A stretch of DNA of 64,000 nt from Actinomycetes bacterium (GTDB lineage Bacteria > Actinomycetota > Actinomycetes > Mycobacteriales > Mycobacteriaceae). Below the pieces are notes generated by a model. That model did not search any database and was not told where the DNA came from. It was given only the letters and a program-made list of their open reading frames with translations. Shown here one piece after another: positions 42,453 through 51,033 of the stretch. Each line of letters opens with the position of its first letter. Within the stretch, counting starts at the first letter, position 1. The position numbers and the translations under genes were made by a program. The stretch is from assembly GCA_023432405.1 (NCBI GenBank), contig JAEYUQ010000022.1, positions 19,011 to 83,010 on the forward strand. Reading direction: 5' to 3'.

Positions 42453-43238
42453 TTACTTATGCTCTTCATCCACAACGACGCCGTCGGTGTCCAGCTCCTC
42501 GTGAGCAACATCTGCAGAAACCTTGCGGGTTTCCTCCACGGTTTCCTTGCCCAGGGAGATTTTCTCCACCGGCACGGAGGTCTTGGTCACATTCACCTTG
42601 TCTGCATACAGGGTGACGGAGGCGTCGTCTTCAGCAATGGTGTGCTCACCGAGCTGCGCAGCTTCCTCCTCAGAAATGGGGGTGCGCTCAACGCGTACCT
42701 CTTCACGGCTGACGGGAACCTCAATGGTGCGGGTTTCGTGAACCACATACTTGCGCAGACGAGCCTTGCCAACAGCTTCGCGCTGAGTGTCAGCAGTCAG
42801 GCGCTCCTCGGAGAGGATGAGCTCATTGTCGGCAGAGGTCGTGTTCGAAGCGGTGTGTACCTCCTCGCGCTCCTCGGGCTGCTCCGTGGTCTGCTCAGCG
42901 TCCACGTAGCTGGTCTTGGACTCAACCTCGGTCAGTCCGTAATAGGTGTAGAGCTCCTTCTGGTCTTCCGGCTCCAGGAGGGTGTCCTCAGAAATCTGAG
43001 GGGCATCCTTGACGAGATCCTTGGCGAAAGCCAGGGTGACCGTCTCGCCGTCGAAGGAGTGACCGCGCAAAGGCACGAGGGAAGAGTTCATGCCGAACAG
43101 GCCGTGGCTCACCTTGATGAAGTCAGGCTGTTTGCTGGCCTCATTGATGTAGACGTCCTCAACACTGCCAAGCTTGTCTCCATTGACGTCGTAGGCGGTG
43201 GCGTCCAGGAGTTCGCGGATCTGATGTTCGTTAGCCAT
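42453..43238 (-). CDS. PRC-barrel and DUF2382 stress protein
   Basis: The 261-residue protein has an N-terminal PRC-barrel (about 8-85: YDVNGDKLGSVEDVYINE, GHSFDGETVTLAF) and a C-terminal YsnF/AvaK-type DUF2382 domain (about 135-250) with a repeated strand pattern (EERLTADTQREAVGKARLRKYVV; EVPVSREEVRVERTPI). Such proteins are stress-linked; binding partners are unknown. ATG 43238 is preferred, with AAAGGA 9 bases upstream; a TTG two codons earlier is also in frame. Confidence 0.85.
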   Translation of the reverse strand: MANEHQIRELLDATAYDVNGDKLGSVEDVYINEASKQPDFIKVSHGLFGMNSSLVPLRGHSFDGETVTLAFAKDLVKDAPQISEDTLLEPEDQKELYTYYGLTEVESKTSYVDAEQTTEQPEEREEVHTASNTTSADNELILSEERLTADTQREAVGKARLRKYVVHETRTIEVPVSREEVRVERTPISEEEAAQLGEHTIAEDDASVTLYADKVNVTKTSVPVEKISLGKETVEETRKVSADVAHEELDTDGVVVDEEHK

Positions 43239-43424
43239 TTTCAATCATCCTTTGCTGATTATTCGGTTTTGCTTACGAGTTACACGCTAAGGGGACGCGG
43301 AGGGATTTCGCCACCGTGTGTGGCTTCTCGCGGCCTGTTGTGAAAAATATGGAAAATGTCACAATGCACTATGAGCTGTGGAAACGGTGAATTTAGAAAC
43401 ATTTGAAGTGTGAAGGTTTAGTTG

Positions 43425-43440
43425 TGTGGCAATTGTCACG
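43425..43440. promoter_or_regulatory. GlxR/CRP-like site upstream of the FUSC gene
   Basis: TGTGG-N6-TCACG differs at two positions from TGTGA-N6-TCACA, the corynebacterial GlxR consensus, and remains symmetrical apart from these. It lies 69 bases before the FUSC gene. Confidence 0.4.
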
Positions 43441-43508
43441 TACCCTCTGGAGTCCTATATTTGGTGTGTTTCTCGGCTCACAGACAGGCTGAGATGAAAG
43501 GAGACCCC

Positions 43509-44732
43509 ATGCCTGCCCACCCAGTGATGAGCACCCTGGAACGCCTCAACCGTCAGCCCATCTCCCGACGAGTTCTACGCGCGCTTCACTCCTGGCCGCG
43601 CATCATTCAGGGCACCCTCGCCGCTGGCATGGCCTTTTGGGTAGCAGGGCACCTCTTTGGTCACCAGCAGCCCTTCTTCGCTCCTATGGCCGCACTCATC
43701 ATGATTGGTGCCACCTCCGCAGGGCGACTCAAGCGCGGCGTCGAACTGTCCATTGGCGCCACTCTGGGTGTGGCCGTAGGAGATTTAGTCATTGCCAACG
43801 TGGGCTCCGGTATCTGGCAAATCATGCTTGTGGTGGGAATCTCACTTTTCCTAGCGCCCCTGGTGAGCTCGGGAATCTTAGTCAGCAACCAGATGGCCAT
43901 TGGTGGAATTCTCATCGCCACCATCATGCCCCCGGGCACTACTCAAGGTCCTGAGCGTGCCCTCGACGCCCTCATCGGCAGTGTTGTAGGGCTCATCATT
44001 GTGGCGTTGATTCCAGATTCCCCACTGAGGCAAAGCCGCAAAGAAATCTCCACCGTCCTAGGCATAGCATCCTCAGTCCTTCACGACGTCGCTGTCTCCT
44101 TGCGGAAGCAAGATTCTGAGGAACTATGGAAAGCCCTACGGGCAGTGCGCGGAACCCAGGCCACCATTAATACGATGATCGAGGCGGCCAAAAGTGGAGA
44201 AGAGAGCATCACCATTTCTCCGCTGATGTGGGTGATACGTCCGAAGATGAACACCCTGAATCGGATGCTTTCCTCCGTGGATAACTCCATTCGCAACGCC
44301 CGTGTGCTGGCGCGGCGGGCGGTTATTCTCACCGAGGATCACAACACCGCCAGTCAGGCTCAAATCGAGATCATCGAGGAACTGTCCGGGATTGCCAACT
44401 ATATGTCTGAAATCTACGGCGCCAACAACATCTCCGAAGCCAGCAGAGTGCCGGAAGTAGTAAGAAGGCTGCGCAGTCTGGGTGCCAGACTCACCCCACA
44501 GGTAGTGGAAGGCGCAACGCTTTCTGAGTGGATGATTCTGGGGCAGTGCCGCTCCATTGTGGTGGATTTTCTTCAGACACTGGGGATGTCACGAGAATCC
44601 GCTGTAGCGGTGTTAGCGCCAACCTCCGCACATCCGGCGTTTCCACCAGAACTTTTCGACGCCGCTGGGCAACCTCTTAAGGACGTACAATCTGTGCGTC
44701 TCGAAGATGACGGTAGAGCACCGCACGTTTAA
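43509..44732 (+). CDS. FUSC-family membrane protein
   Basis: The product of about 407 residues has a block of about six membrane segments (about 30-175: FWVAGHLFGHQQPFFAPMAALIMIG, GVELSIGATLGVAVGDLV) typical of the fusaric-acid-resistance/aromatic-acid exporter family, followed by a large helical cytoplasmic domain. Start ATG 43509 has GAAAGGAG upstream. Its 3' end overlaps the convergent gene by 56 bases, an unusually long tail overlap. Substrate is unknown. Confidence 0.82.
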   Translation: MPAHPVMSTLERLNRQPISRRVLRALHSWPRIIQGTLAAGMAFWVAGHLFGHQQPFFAPMAALIMIGATSAGRLKRGVELSIGATLGVAVGDLVIANVGSGIWQIMLVVGISLFLAPLVSSGILVSNQMAIGGILIATIMPPGTTQGPERALDALIGSVVGLIIVALIPDSPLRQSRKEISTVLGIASSVLHDVAVSLRKQDSEELWKALRAVRGTQATINTMIEAAKSGEESITISPLMWVIRPKMNTLNRMLSSVDNSIRNARVLARRAVILTEDHNTASQAQIEIIEELSGIANYMSEIYGANNISEASRVPEVVRRLRSLGARLTPQVVEGATLSEWMILGQCRSIVVDFLQTLGMSRESAVAVLAPTSAHPAFPPELFDAAGQPLKDVQSVRLEDDGRAPHV

Positions 44733-45564
44733 GAGGGCGCTTGTGCTTCACGCCGTCGATAGTAAGAGCAATATCCCGCCCTCCAGCTTGGACGGCTCGC
44801 CCTTCAGCCAGGCTGGAAGGATCCGCCTGGCCGAGCTGGAGCTGGGAGAAGCGCACCAGGTGACGCAAGACTGGGTGCTCTGACCAGCTCTGGAGCTGCT
44901 GAGGTGCCACGCGCCAAGGTCCGTGGGGGGCGTCCTCGGATTCCAGGGGTGAGGTAAGCCGCAGGGCAGCGAGACCAGGGGCGTCGGTAGTGGGAACAAT
45001 GCGGACTCCGAAAGCACCGAAGAAGCGGGCGTCGGTGGCTTCATGGCAGACAAGCTGGGTGTTATCAACCACGATTTCTCCAGTGAACTCGCGTCCTGAA
45101 AATTCGGTGAGAGATGCTGAACCTGCCACAGCAATGGCAGAATCTGAACGTATGAGGGGGGTGGGACGGGCAGGGGCTGTGCAGGCGAACTCTAGCGCCC
45201 CCTCCAGATCCGCAGACATATTCCAGGTGATAGCTGCCACGGAGGAACCCGTGGGCACAAAACCCACCTCCGCCCAGAGATAATCTGCACGCATCATGCG
45301 TGTGAGCACCGCCGATAGTGCTGCATCTGAGCCTATAACTACTACACGCAGCATCTCCTCGGGGTGCTGCGGTGCTGGTTGAGGAGCGCCCAGGTGACGT
45401 ACCTCAGGCTGTCGAGCAATTTCATCAAGAGAGGGCGTTGGATCCTGAGGGAGGTGACGGGTGGCAGCCTCGTCCAGGAATCGGAGATCCTGACGGGACG
45501 GGATCTGGGGGAGGCGAATACTGTTGGGAACCTCAGTCCCACACGCTAAGACAAGCGTTTCCAT
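44677..45564 (-). CDS. Conserved protein beside purA (mycobacterial-type neighbour)
   Basis: The product of about 295 residues is unrecognised by motif. LRVVVIGSDAALSAVLTRMMRADYLWAEVGFVP resembles the opening of a diacylglycerol-kinase/NAD-kinase fold, and DGVKHKRPLKRAVLYRHLRD near the C-terminus is basic. M. tuberculosis carries an unknown gene in the same place beside purA. ATG 45564 is chosen: TAACAT lies exactly 7 bases upstream, and a start at 45597 would leave only 29 bases for two divergent promoters. Confidence 0.68.
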   Translation of the reverse strand: METLVLACGTEVPNSIRLPQIPSRQDLRFLDEAATRHLPQDPTPSLDEIARQPEVRHLGAPQPAPQHPEEMLRVVVIGSDAALSAVLTRMMRADYLWAEVGFVPTGSSVAAITWNMSADLEGALEFACTAPARPTPLIRSDSAIAVAGSASLTEFSGREFTGEIVVDNTQLVCHEATDARFFGAFGVRIVPTTDAPGLAALRLTSPLESEDAPHGPWRVAPQQLQSWSEHPVLRHLVRFSQLQLGQADPSSLAEGRAVQAGGRDIALTIDGVKHKRPLKRAVLYRHLRDAQIVRP

Positions 45565-45571
45565 GGGCGTG

Positions 45572-45577
45572 ATGTTA
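45572..45577 (-). promoter_or_regulatory. Leaderless -10 hexamer (TAACAT) of the gene beside purA
   Basis: TAACAT on the minus strand is followed by seven bases and then ATG 45564. This decides the start choice. Confidence 0.5.
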
Positions 45578-45626
45578 GTCGAGAGTAAAGTCATCACCGG
45601 ATAAGCCCAGCTTTTGAAGGAGACTC

Positions 45627-46919
45627 ATGGCTGTCATCGTCGTCGTCGGAGCCCAATGGGGTGACGAAGGTAAAGGTAAAGCTACCGACATTCTCGGTGG
45701 CAAGGTGGATTACGTGGTTAAGCCCAACGGCGGTAACAACGCCGGACACACGGTGGTCGTAGGTGGTGAAAAGTATCAGCTCAAGCTACTACCCGCAGGG
45801 CTTCTCTCTGAGAATGTGACTCCCGTGCTGGGCAACGGTGTGGTTATTAACCTCGACGCGCTGTTTGAAGAGATTGACGGCCTGGAAGCCCGCGGAGCCC
45901 ATGCTTCCCGGCTGAAGATTTCTTCCAACGCCCATGTGGTAGCGCCCTACCACCAAACGATGGATCGCGTTCAGGAACGTTTCTTAGGCAAGCGCGCCCT
46001 GGGCACCACGGGACGCGGTATTGGTCCTACCTATGCTGATAAGGCCACCCGCATTGGTATTCGCGTCCAGGACATTTTTGACGAATCCATCCTTCGTCAG
46101 AAAGTGGAATCTGCACTGGCCGTGAAGAACCAGATTTTGGTGAAGCTCTACAACCGCGCGGCCATTGACCCCGACGAGGTGGCAGATCACCTCCTCAGTT
46201 TTGCAGACAGACTGCGCCCTATGGTGATTGAAAGCGAGTATGAGCTGAACAAAGCCCTCGATGAGGGGAAGTCCATTCTCATGGAATGTAGCCAAGCCAC
46301 CATGCTGGACGTGGATCATGGCACTTATCCCTTCGTGACCTCTTCTAACCCCACTGCGGGAGGGGCGGCCGTCGGCGCGGGAATTGGTCCAACTCGTATT
46401 ACCAGTTCTATGGGCATTATCAAGGCGTACACCACCCGCGTGGGTGCCGGGCCGTTCCCCACAGAACTCTTTGATGAGTGGGGTGAGTATCTTCAGCGCG
46501 TGGGCGGTGAAGTGGGTGTGAATACGGGGCGTGTGCGTCGCACCGGCTGGTATGACTCCGTGGTGGCCCGCTACGCCACCCGTGTCAATGGATTTACGGA
46601 TTTGTTTGTCACCAAACTGGACGTGCTCACCGGCATTGGTGAAATCCCCATCTGCGTGGCCTATGACGTAGACGGCACTCGTTACGAGGAAATGCCCGCC
46701 TCCCAGTCAGATTTCCACCACGCTAAGCCCATCTACGAAACTATGCCTGCCTGGGATGAAGACATCACCGGCTGCACCACCTTTGAATCCTTGCCCACCA
46801 AGGCACAGGACTATCTGCGGCGTCTAGAAGAGCTCTCCGGTTGCCGTATCTCCTATGTGGGTGTTGGGCCGCGCCGGGATCAGACTATTACCATCCACGA
46901 CGTCCTCCAAGGCGAGTGA
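45627..46919 (+). CDS. purA: Adenylosuccinate synthetase
   Basis: The 430-residue GTP-dependent enzyme makes adenylosuccinate from IMP and aspartate. The P-loop-like WGDEGKGKATD is at about 11-21 with catalytic Asp13, and His41 lies in NNAGHTV. TTGRGIGPTYADKATR and VGAGPFPTEL are family signatures. Length is normal. GAAGGAG precedes the ATG. Confidence 0.97.
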   Translation: MAVIVVVGAQWGDEGKGKATDILGGKVDYVVKPNGGNNAGHTVVVGGEKYQLKLLPAGLLSENVTPVLGNGVVINLDALFEEIDGLEARGAHASRLKISSNAHVVAPYHQTMDRVQERFLGKRALGTTGRGIGPTYADKATRIGIRVQDIFDESILRQKVESALAVKNQILVKLYNRAAIDPDEVADHLLSFADRLRPMVIESEYELNKALDEGKSILMECSQATMLDVDHGTYPFVTSSNPTAGGAAVGAGIGPTRITSSMGIIKAYTTRVGAGPFPTELFDEWGEYLQRVGGEVGVNTGRVRRTGWYDSVVARYATRVNGFTDLFVTKLDVLTGIGEIPICVAYDVDGTRYEEMPASQSDFHHAKPIYETMPAWDEDITGCTTFESLPTKAQDYLRRLEELSGCRISYVGVGPRRDQTITIHDVLQGE

Positions 46920-46933
46920 TGCGTGCTCTCATC

Positions 46934-47002
46934 CTCGGCAGGGGCGAGGCATTGTCCCGTTTATGGGGGCTTGCCACCTAAGCCACGCTGGCTCCTGCCG
47001 AG
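46934..47002. terminator. Long-range inverted repeat between purA and fprA
   Basis: CTCGGCAGG (46934-46942) pairs perfectly with CCTGCCGAG (46994-47002). It lies between convergent genes and could serve both, though no U-tract is obvious. Confidence 0.4.
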
Positions 47003-47011
47003 ACGGTGTTT

Positions 47012-48373
47012 CTACTCTTGCTCACGGGAGTGCTTCAGCATATCCTCCCACTCCACATACTTCTTGCGCTCACGGCCCTCAGCCTCACCGGCTGAGCGCT
47101 CTGCTGCGTCCAAGTTGTGCCAGCCTTCCCAGGTGGTGTACTCAATTCCGCGTGACTGCAACAGAGCGGGGAAATCCTCCAGGTCACGCTTTGAAGCAGG
47201 TGTCAAGGCGCCGTTGTCCCAGTCGGTCACCAACATCTCAATGCTGGTCTTGGCGTCGGACTTGGTGTTTCCAATGAGGCCCACCGGCCCGCGCTTCACC
47301 CAGCCTGTTGCGTAGAGCCCCGGTAGTGGAGTTCCATCTGGATTAATAATGTGGCCGCCGTCGTTGGGGAACACATTGAGTTGGGTGTCCCAGGGCAGTG
47401 AGGAGAGCGGCTCTGACCTGTAGCCCACCGCGGAGTACACTGCCTCCACCGGCCATACTGTGTACTTTCCGGTGTTGGTCACCGATCCTTTCCCATCGAG
47501 TTGGGTGCGTTCGGTCTTGAAACCGATGACGTGGCCGTCCTCTCCCAGAATCTCTACCGGGGACTCAAAGAAGTGAATGTAAATCTTGTGCGGGTTGTTC
47601 TGCTCGTCCCGCATGGCGTAGTGCTCCAAGGTTTGGCACACCAAATCCACTGACTTGGATTCGCGCCGGGCAGTGATGGAAGCTTCGTCGTAGTCAATAT
47701 CTTCCGGGTCCACGATTACCTGGACAGACTCGGGGAGATCCAACTCTTTGAGCTCCATCGGAGAGAACTTCGCCTGCGCCGGTCCGCGCCGTCCGAAAAT
47801 GTGGACTTCTTTTGCCTGGTTCTTCTGGAGTGTGTGGTACACATTGTCCGGAATCTCAGTGACGTGGAGTTCGTCGGCTGTTTTTGCCAGCACACGTGAA
47901 ATATCTAGTGCCACGTTGCCTACGCCCACCACGGCAACTCTCTCAGCACTCAGATCCCACTGACGCGGGAAATCTGGATTGCCGTCATAAAACCCCACAA
48001 GCGACGCCGCGCCATAGAACCCTTCAAGGTCTGTGCCGGGAACCTGCAGATCCCGATCTTGGGTGGCTCCAGTGGCAAACACAATGGCGTCGTAGTAGTC
48101 GTGGAGTTCCTCCACGGTGACGTCTTTGCCCACCTCAACATTTCCTAGGAGGCGGATTTCGGGCCGATCCATCACTCGGTGGAGGGCTTTAATAATTCCC
48201 TTGATGCGCGGGTGATCTGGCGCTACTCCGTAGCGGATGAGTCCGAAGGGGGCGGGTAGCCGTTCTATAAGGTCTACCTGGACATCGAGGGAGGATTTCA
48301 CCAGCAGTTCGGAGGCATAAATCCCAGCTGGGCCGGCTCCTACAACAGCAACGCGCACGGGTGATTGAGGCAT
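47012..48373 (-). CDS. fprA: Ferredoxin/adrenodoxin-type NADP reductase
   Basis: The 453-residue FAD enzyme is of the adrenodoxin-reductase type (mycobacterial FprA-like), passing electrons from NADPH to ferredoxin. The FAD motif VVGAGPAGIYASELL is at about 9-23, and the NADPH motif VAVVGVGNVALDISR is at about 146-160. GLYATGWVKRGPVGLIG closes the FAD site. In C. glutamicum the same gene lies beside pta-ackA. AGGAAG precedes the ATG at short spacing. It could serve CysI, whose operon lacks its own reductase here; that is inference. Confidence 0.9.
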   Translation of the reverse strand: MPQSPVRVAVVGAGPAGIYASELLVKSSLDVQVDLIERLPAPFGLIRYGVAPDHPRIKGIIKALHRVMDRPEIRLLGNVEVGKDVTVEELHDYYDAIVFATGATQDRDLQVPGTDLEGFYGAASLVGFYDGNPDFPRQWDLSAERVAVVGVGNVALDISRVLAKTADELHVTEIPDNVYHTLQKNQAKEVHIFGRRGPAQAKFSPMELKELDLPESVQVIVDPEDIDYDEASITARRESKSVDLVCQTLEHYAMRDEQNNPHKIYIHFFESPVEILGEDGHVIGFKTERTQLDGKGSVTNTGKYTVWPVEAVYSAVGYRSEPLSSLPWDTQLNVFPNDGGHIINPDGTPLPGLYATGWVKRGPVGLIGNTKSDAKTSIEMLVTDWDNGALTPASKRDLEDFPALLQSRGIEYTTWEGWHNLDAAERSAGEAEGRERKKYVEWEDMLKHSREQE

Positions 48374-48515
48374 AGTCTTCCTAACGTTGTAAACAGATCG
48401 GTATGGAAAAAGTAGTCTACTCGGTCTATTCCAGATTTCTCAAAACCGAAATACATTACAGCCGTATGATAACCCGCTACTATCAAACGAGAATGTACCC
48501 TCAGAAAGGATCAGG

Positions 48516-49817
48516 ATGTCGCAGAAATCTGTTGTCAGTACTGAAGCTCAGATTCCGGATCTCGAGGCTGCCACCGGGCTGCCCACGGTAACCATAGAGC
48601 ACCCTGATCTTAGTCAGCTCCTCGCAGCCTATGAGGATAGTCCCGCACTCATTCAAGCCACCGGCTCCATCCCTTTCGACGCCGCTCTGGCCGCAGCCCT
48701 GGGTGCCCCCCTCGTTCTTGACACCACTGGTGTGACTGGGCAGTTGAATCGTCAGGAAGCTGAACGCCGTGGGGCAACAGTTATCCCGGCGGAGGGCGAC
48801 GTCGTTAAGGAAGTACAAGAAACCACTGTTACCCTGCAGGTGTCCCCGGAGTCTTTTGAGCGTTTCCTCACCAAGAAGGCTGCGGCCTCGGGAGCACATA
48901 TCGTCTTGCCGGAGGGCGAGGATGACCGTATTCTCACCGCTGCCGCACACCTTAAAGGCATTGTGGAGCTTACTGTCTTAGGGGATGTGGACGCTATTAC
49001 CGCCCGTGCGCAGGAGCTGGGGTTGGATTTGTCAGAGGTACATCTGGTGGATCCCTCCCAGGACCCGCGCGCCGAGGAGTTTGCTAAGGCCTTTGCTGAG
49101 CTACGCAAGAAGAAGGGGGTGACTCTAGAGCAGGCTCGGGAGACCATGAAAGACATCTCCTACTTTGCCACCATGATGATTCAGCTGGGCTACGCAGACG
49201 GCATGGTGTCTGGGGCGGCCCACACCACGGCGCACACCATTCGCCCAGCGTTGCAGGTGATTAAGACAGTGCCTGAGGCTTCTATTGTGTCCTCCATCTT
49301 CCTTATGGTGTTGCCAGGCAAGCTGTGGGCTTTCGGGGATTGCGCAGTAAACACCAACCCCACCGCCCAGCAGCTCGGGGAAATTGCCGTGGTATCTGCG
49401 CGTACCGCCGCCAGCTTTGGTATTGATCCCAAGGTAGCCATGCTCAGTTATTCCACCATTGATTCCGGCTCTGGTCCTGATGTGGACCGTGTGCTGGAGG
49501 CCCTGGAACAGGCTCGTACCTTAGATCCGGCGTTAGTGGTGGACGGGCCTCTCCAGTTCGACGCCGCTGTCACCCCGAAGGTGGCGCAGAAGAAAGCCCC
49601 GGATTCCCCCGTGGCTGGGCAGGCTACGGTGTTTGTTTTCCCGGATTTGGAAGCCGGTAACATCGGGTACAAGGCAGTGCAGCGCACGTCCGGGGCGCTG
49701 GCCATCGGCCCAATTTTGCAGGGGCTTCGCAAACCCGTCAATGACCTGTCCCGAGGTGCGACGGTGCCGGACATTGTAAACACAGTTGCGGTGACCGCTA
49801 TTCAAGCAAAGGGGTAA
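48516..49817 (+). CDS. pta: Phosphate acetyltransferase
   Basis: The 433-residue enzyme interconverts acetyl-CoA and acetyl phosphate. The catalytic domain (about 115-430) has HIVLPEGEDDRIL, QLGYADGMVSGAAHTTAHTIRPALQVI and SYSTIDSGSGPDVDRV. It is the short form without the DRTGG regulatory domain of enteric Pta; the first about 100 residues are a divergent N-terminal part. AGAAAGGATCAGG precedes the ATG. ackA follows 4 bases later. Confidence 0.95.
   Translation: MSQKSVVSTEAQIPDLEAATGLPTVTIEHPDLSQLLAAYEDSPALIQATGSIPFDAALAAALGAPLVLDTTGVTGQLNRQEAERRGATVIPAEGDVVKEVQETTVTLQVSPESFERFLTKKAAASGAHIVLPEGEDDRILTAAAHLKGIVELTVLGDVDAITARAQELGLDLSEVHLVDPSQDPRAEEFAKAFAELRKKKGVTLEQARETMKDISYFATMMIQLGYADGMVSGAAHTTAHTIRPALQVIKTVPEASIVSSIFLMVLPGKLWAFGDCAVNTNPTAQQLGEIAVVSARTAASFGIDPKVAMLSYSTIDSGSGPDVDRVLEALEQARTLDPALVVDGPLQFDAAVTPKVAQKKAPDSPVAGQATVFVFPDLEAGNIGYKAVQRTSGALAIGPILQGLRKPVNDLSRGATVPDIVNTVAVTAIQAKG
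48798..48811 (+). repeat. Dispersed 14-mer, GACGTCGTTAAGGA
   Basis: Sense in pta. Confidence 0.7.
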
Positions 49818-49821
49818 AGAC

Positions 49822-51033
49822 ATGACTCATGTGCTGGTACTCAATTCCGGGTCTTCCTCCCTGAAATTCCAGGTGAGAGATCCGAAATCCCATACTGAGG
49901 ATGCCCCCCTGGCCGCCGGTTTAGTGGAACAGATTGGCGAGGACCAAGGGCAGATCACGCTGAAAACGGGCGGGGAGGCCTTTACTCTCACCGCACCCAT
50001 TCCAGATCACGGTGTGGGCTTAAAAATGGCCTTTGAACTCATGTCAGATCATGGTGTGGGGCCAACACAGGTGGATATTGTGGCCGTAGGACACCGTGTG
50101 GTTCACGGTGGCCTGGTGTTTGCTGAACCAGTAGTGGTCAATGACGTTGTTCTCGATATGATGCGGGGACTCATTCCGCTGGCACCTCTGCATAATCCCG
50201 CTAACATTGAGGGCATTGAGGTGGCACAGCAGATTCTGCCCGATATTCCGCACGTGGCAGTGTTTGATACGGCGTTCTTCCACACATTGCCCCCAGCCTC
50301 GGCGTTGTACGCGATTAACGCGGAGGTGGCCTCCGAATATGGGATTCGCCGCTACGGTTTCCACGGCACCAGTCATGAGTTTGTGTCCCAGCAGGTCCCG
50401 GGTCTGCTGGATTTGCCCCCGGAGGCTGTCAATCAAATCACCCTCCACTTAGGCAATGGGGCCTCTGCGGCAGCCATTTCCGGCGGTGCGGCGGTGGATA
50501 CCTCGATGGGGCTCACCCCCTTGGCCGGGCTGGCTATGGGCACCCGCTCGGGGGATATTGACCCCGGCATTGTGTTCCACTTGGTGCGCCAGGCCGGTAT
50601 GAGCATTGACCAGATTGATGAGCTGTTGAATAAACGCTCGGGCGTAAAAGGTATCTCTGGGGTCAATGACTTCCGAGCTCTTCGAGCTCTCATTGAGGAA
50701 GATAATCAAAACGCGTGGTTGGCCTACAACATTTACATCAACCAGCTGCGGCGTTTCATTGGGTCCTACATGATTGAGCTTGGGCGCGTCAATGCCATCA
50801 CATTTACCGCTGGGGTAGGCGAGAATGATGCCGGTGTCCGTGCCGACGCCCTCGCTGGCCTGGAGATGTACGGTATCAAGCTAGACCCGGAGCGCAATGC
50901 TCAGTCTAACGACGGCCCGCGTGAGATCTCGGCGGATGACTCCCTCATCAAGGTGTTTGTGGTTCCCACCAATGAGGAGCTGGCAATTGCCCGCTATGCA
51001 GCCCAGGCTGCCGAGGGGTTTATAGCCAGGTGA
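49822..51033 (+). CDS. ackA: Acetate kinase
   Basis: The 403-residue kinase converts acetyl phosphate and ADP to acetate and ATP. Signatures: VLNSGSSSLKFQV at the N-terminus, HNPANIEGIEVAQ, FDTAFFHTLP, YGFHGTSHEFV, and DTSMGLTPLAGLAMGTRSGDIDP; TFTAGVGEND near the end. It is coupled with pta and its 3' end overlaps pknG by 14 bases on the other strand. Confidence 0.97.
   Translation: MTHVLVLNSGSSSLKFQVRDPKSHTEDAPLAAGLVEQIGEDQGQITLKTGGEAFTLTAPIPDHGVGLKMAFELMSDHGVGPTQVDIVAVGHRVVHGGLVFAEPVVVNDVVLDMMRGLIPLAPLHNPANIEGIEVAQQILPDIPHVAVFDTAFFHTLPPASALYAINAEVASEYGIRRYGFHGTSHEFVSQQVPGLLDLPPEAVNQITLHLGNGASAAAISGGAAVDTSMGLTPLAGLAMGTRSGDIDPGIVFHLVRQAGMSIDQIDELLNKRSGVKGISGVNDFRALRALIEEDNQNAWLAYNIYINQLRRFIGSYMIELGRVNAITFTAGVGENDAGVRADALAGLEMYGIKLDPERNAQSNDGPREISADDSLIKVFVVPTNEELAIARYAAQAAEGFIAR

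Noticed and set aside
42459..43343. 294-codon plus-strand frame opposite the PRC-barrel gene
   Set aside because: The minus-strand product has two recognised domains; the plus frame has only biased composition.
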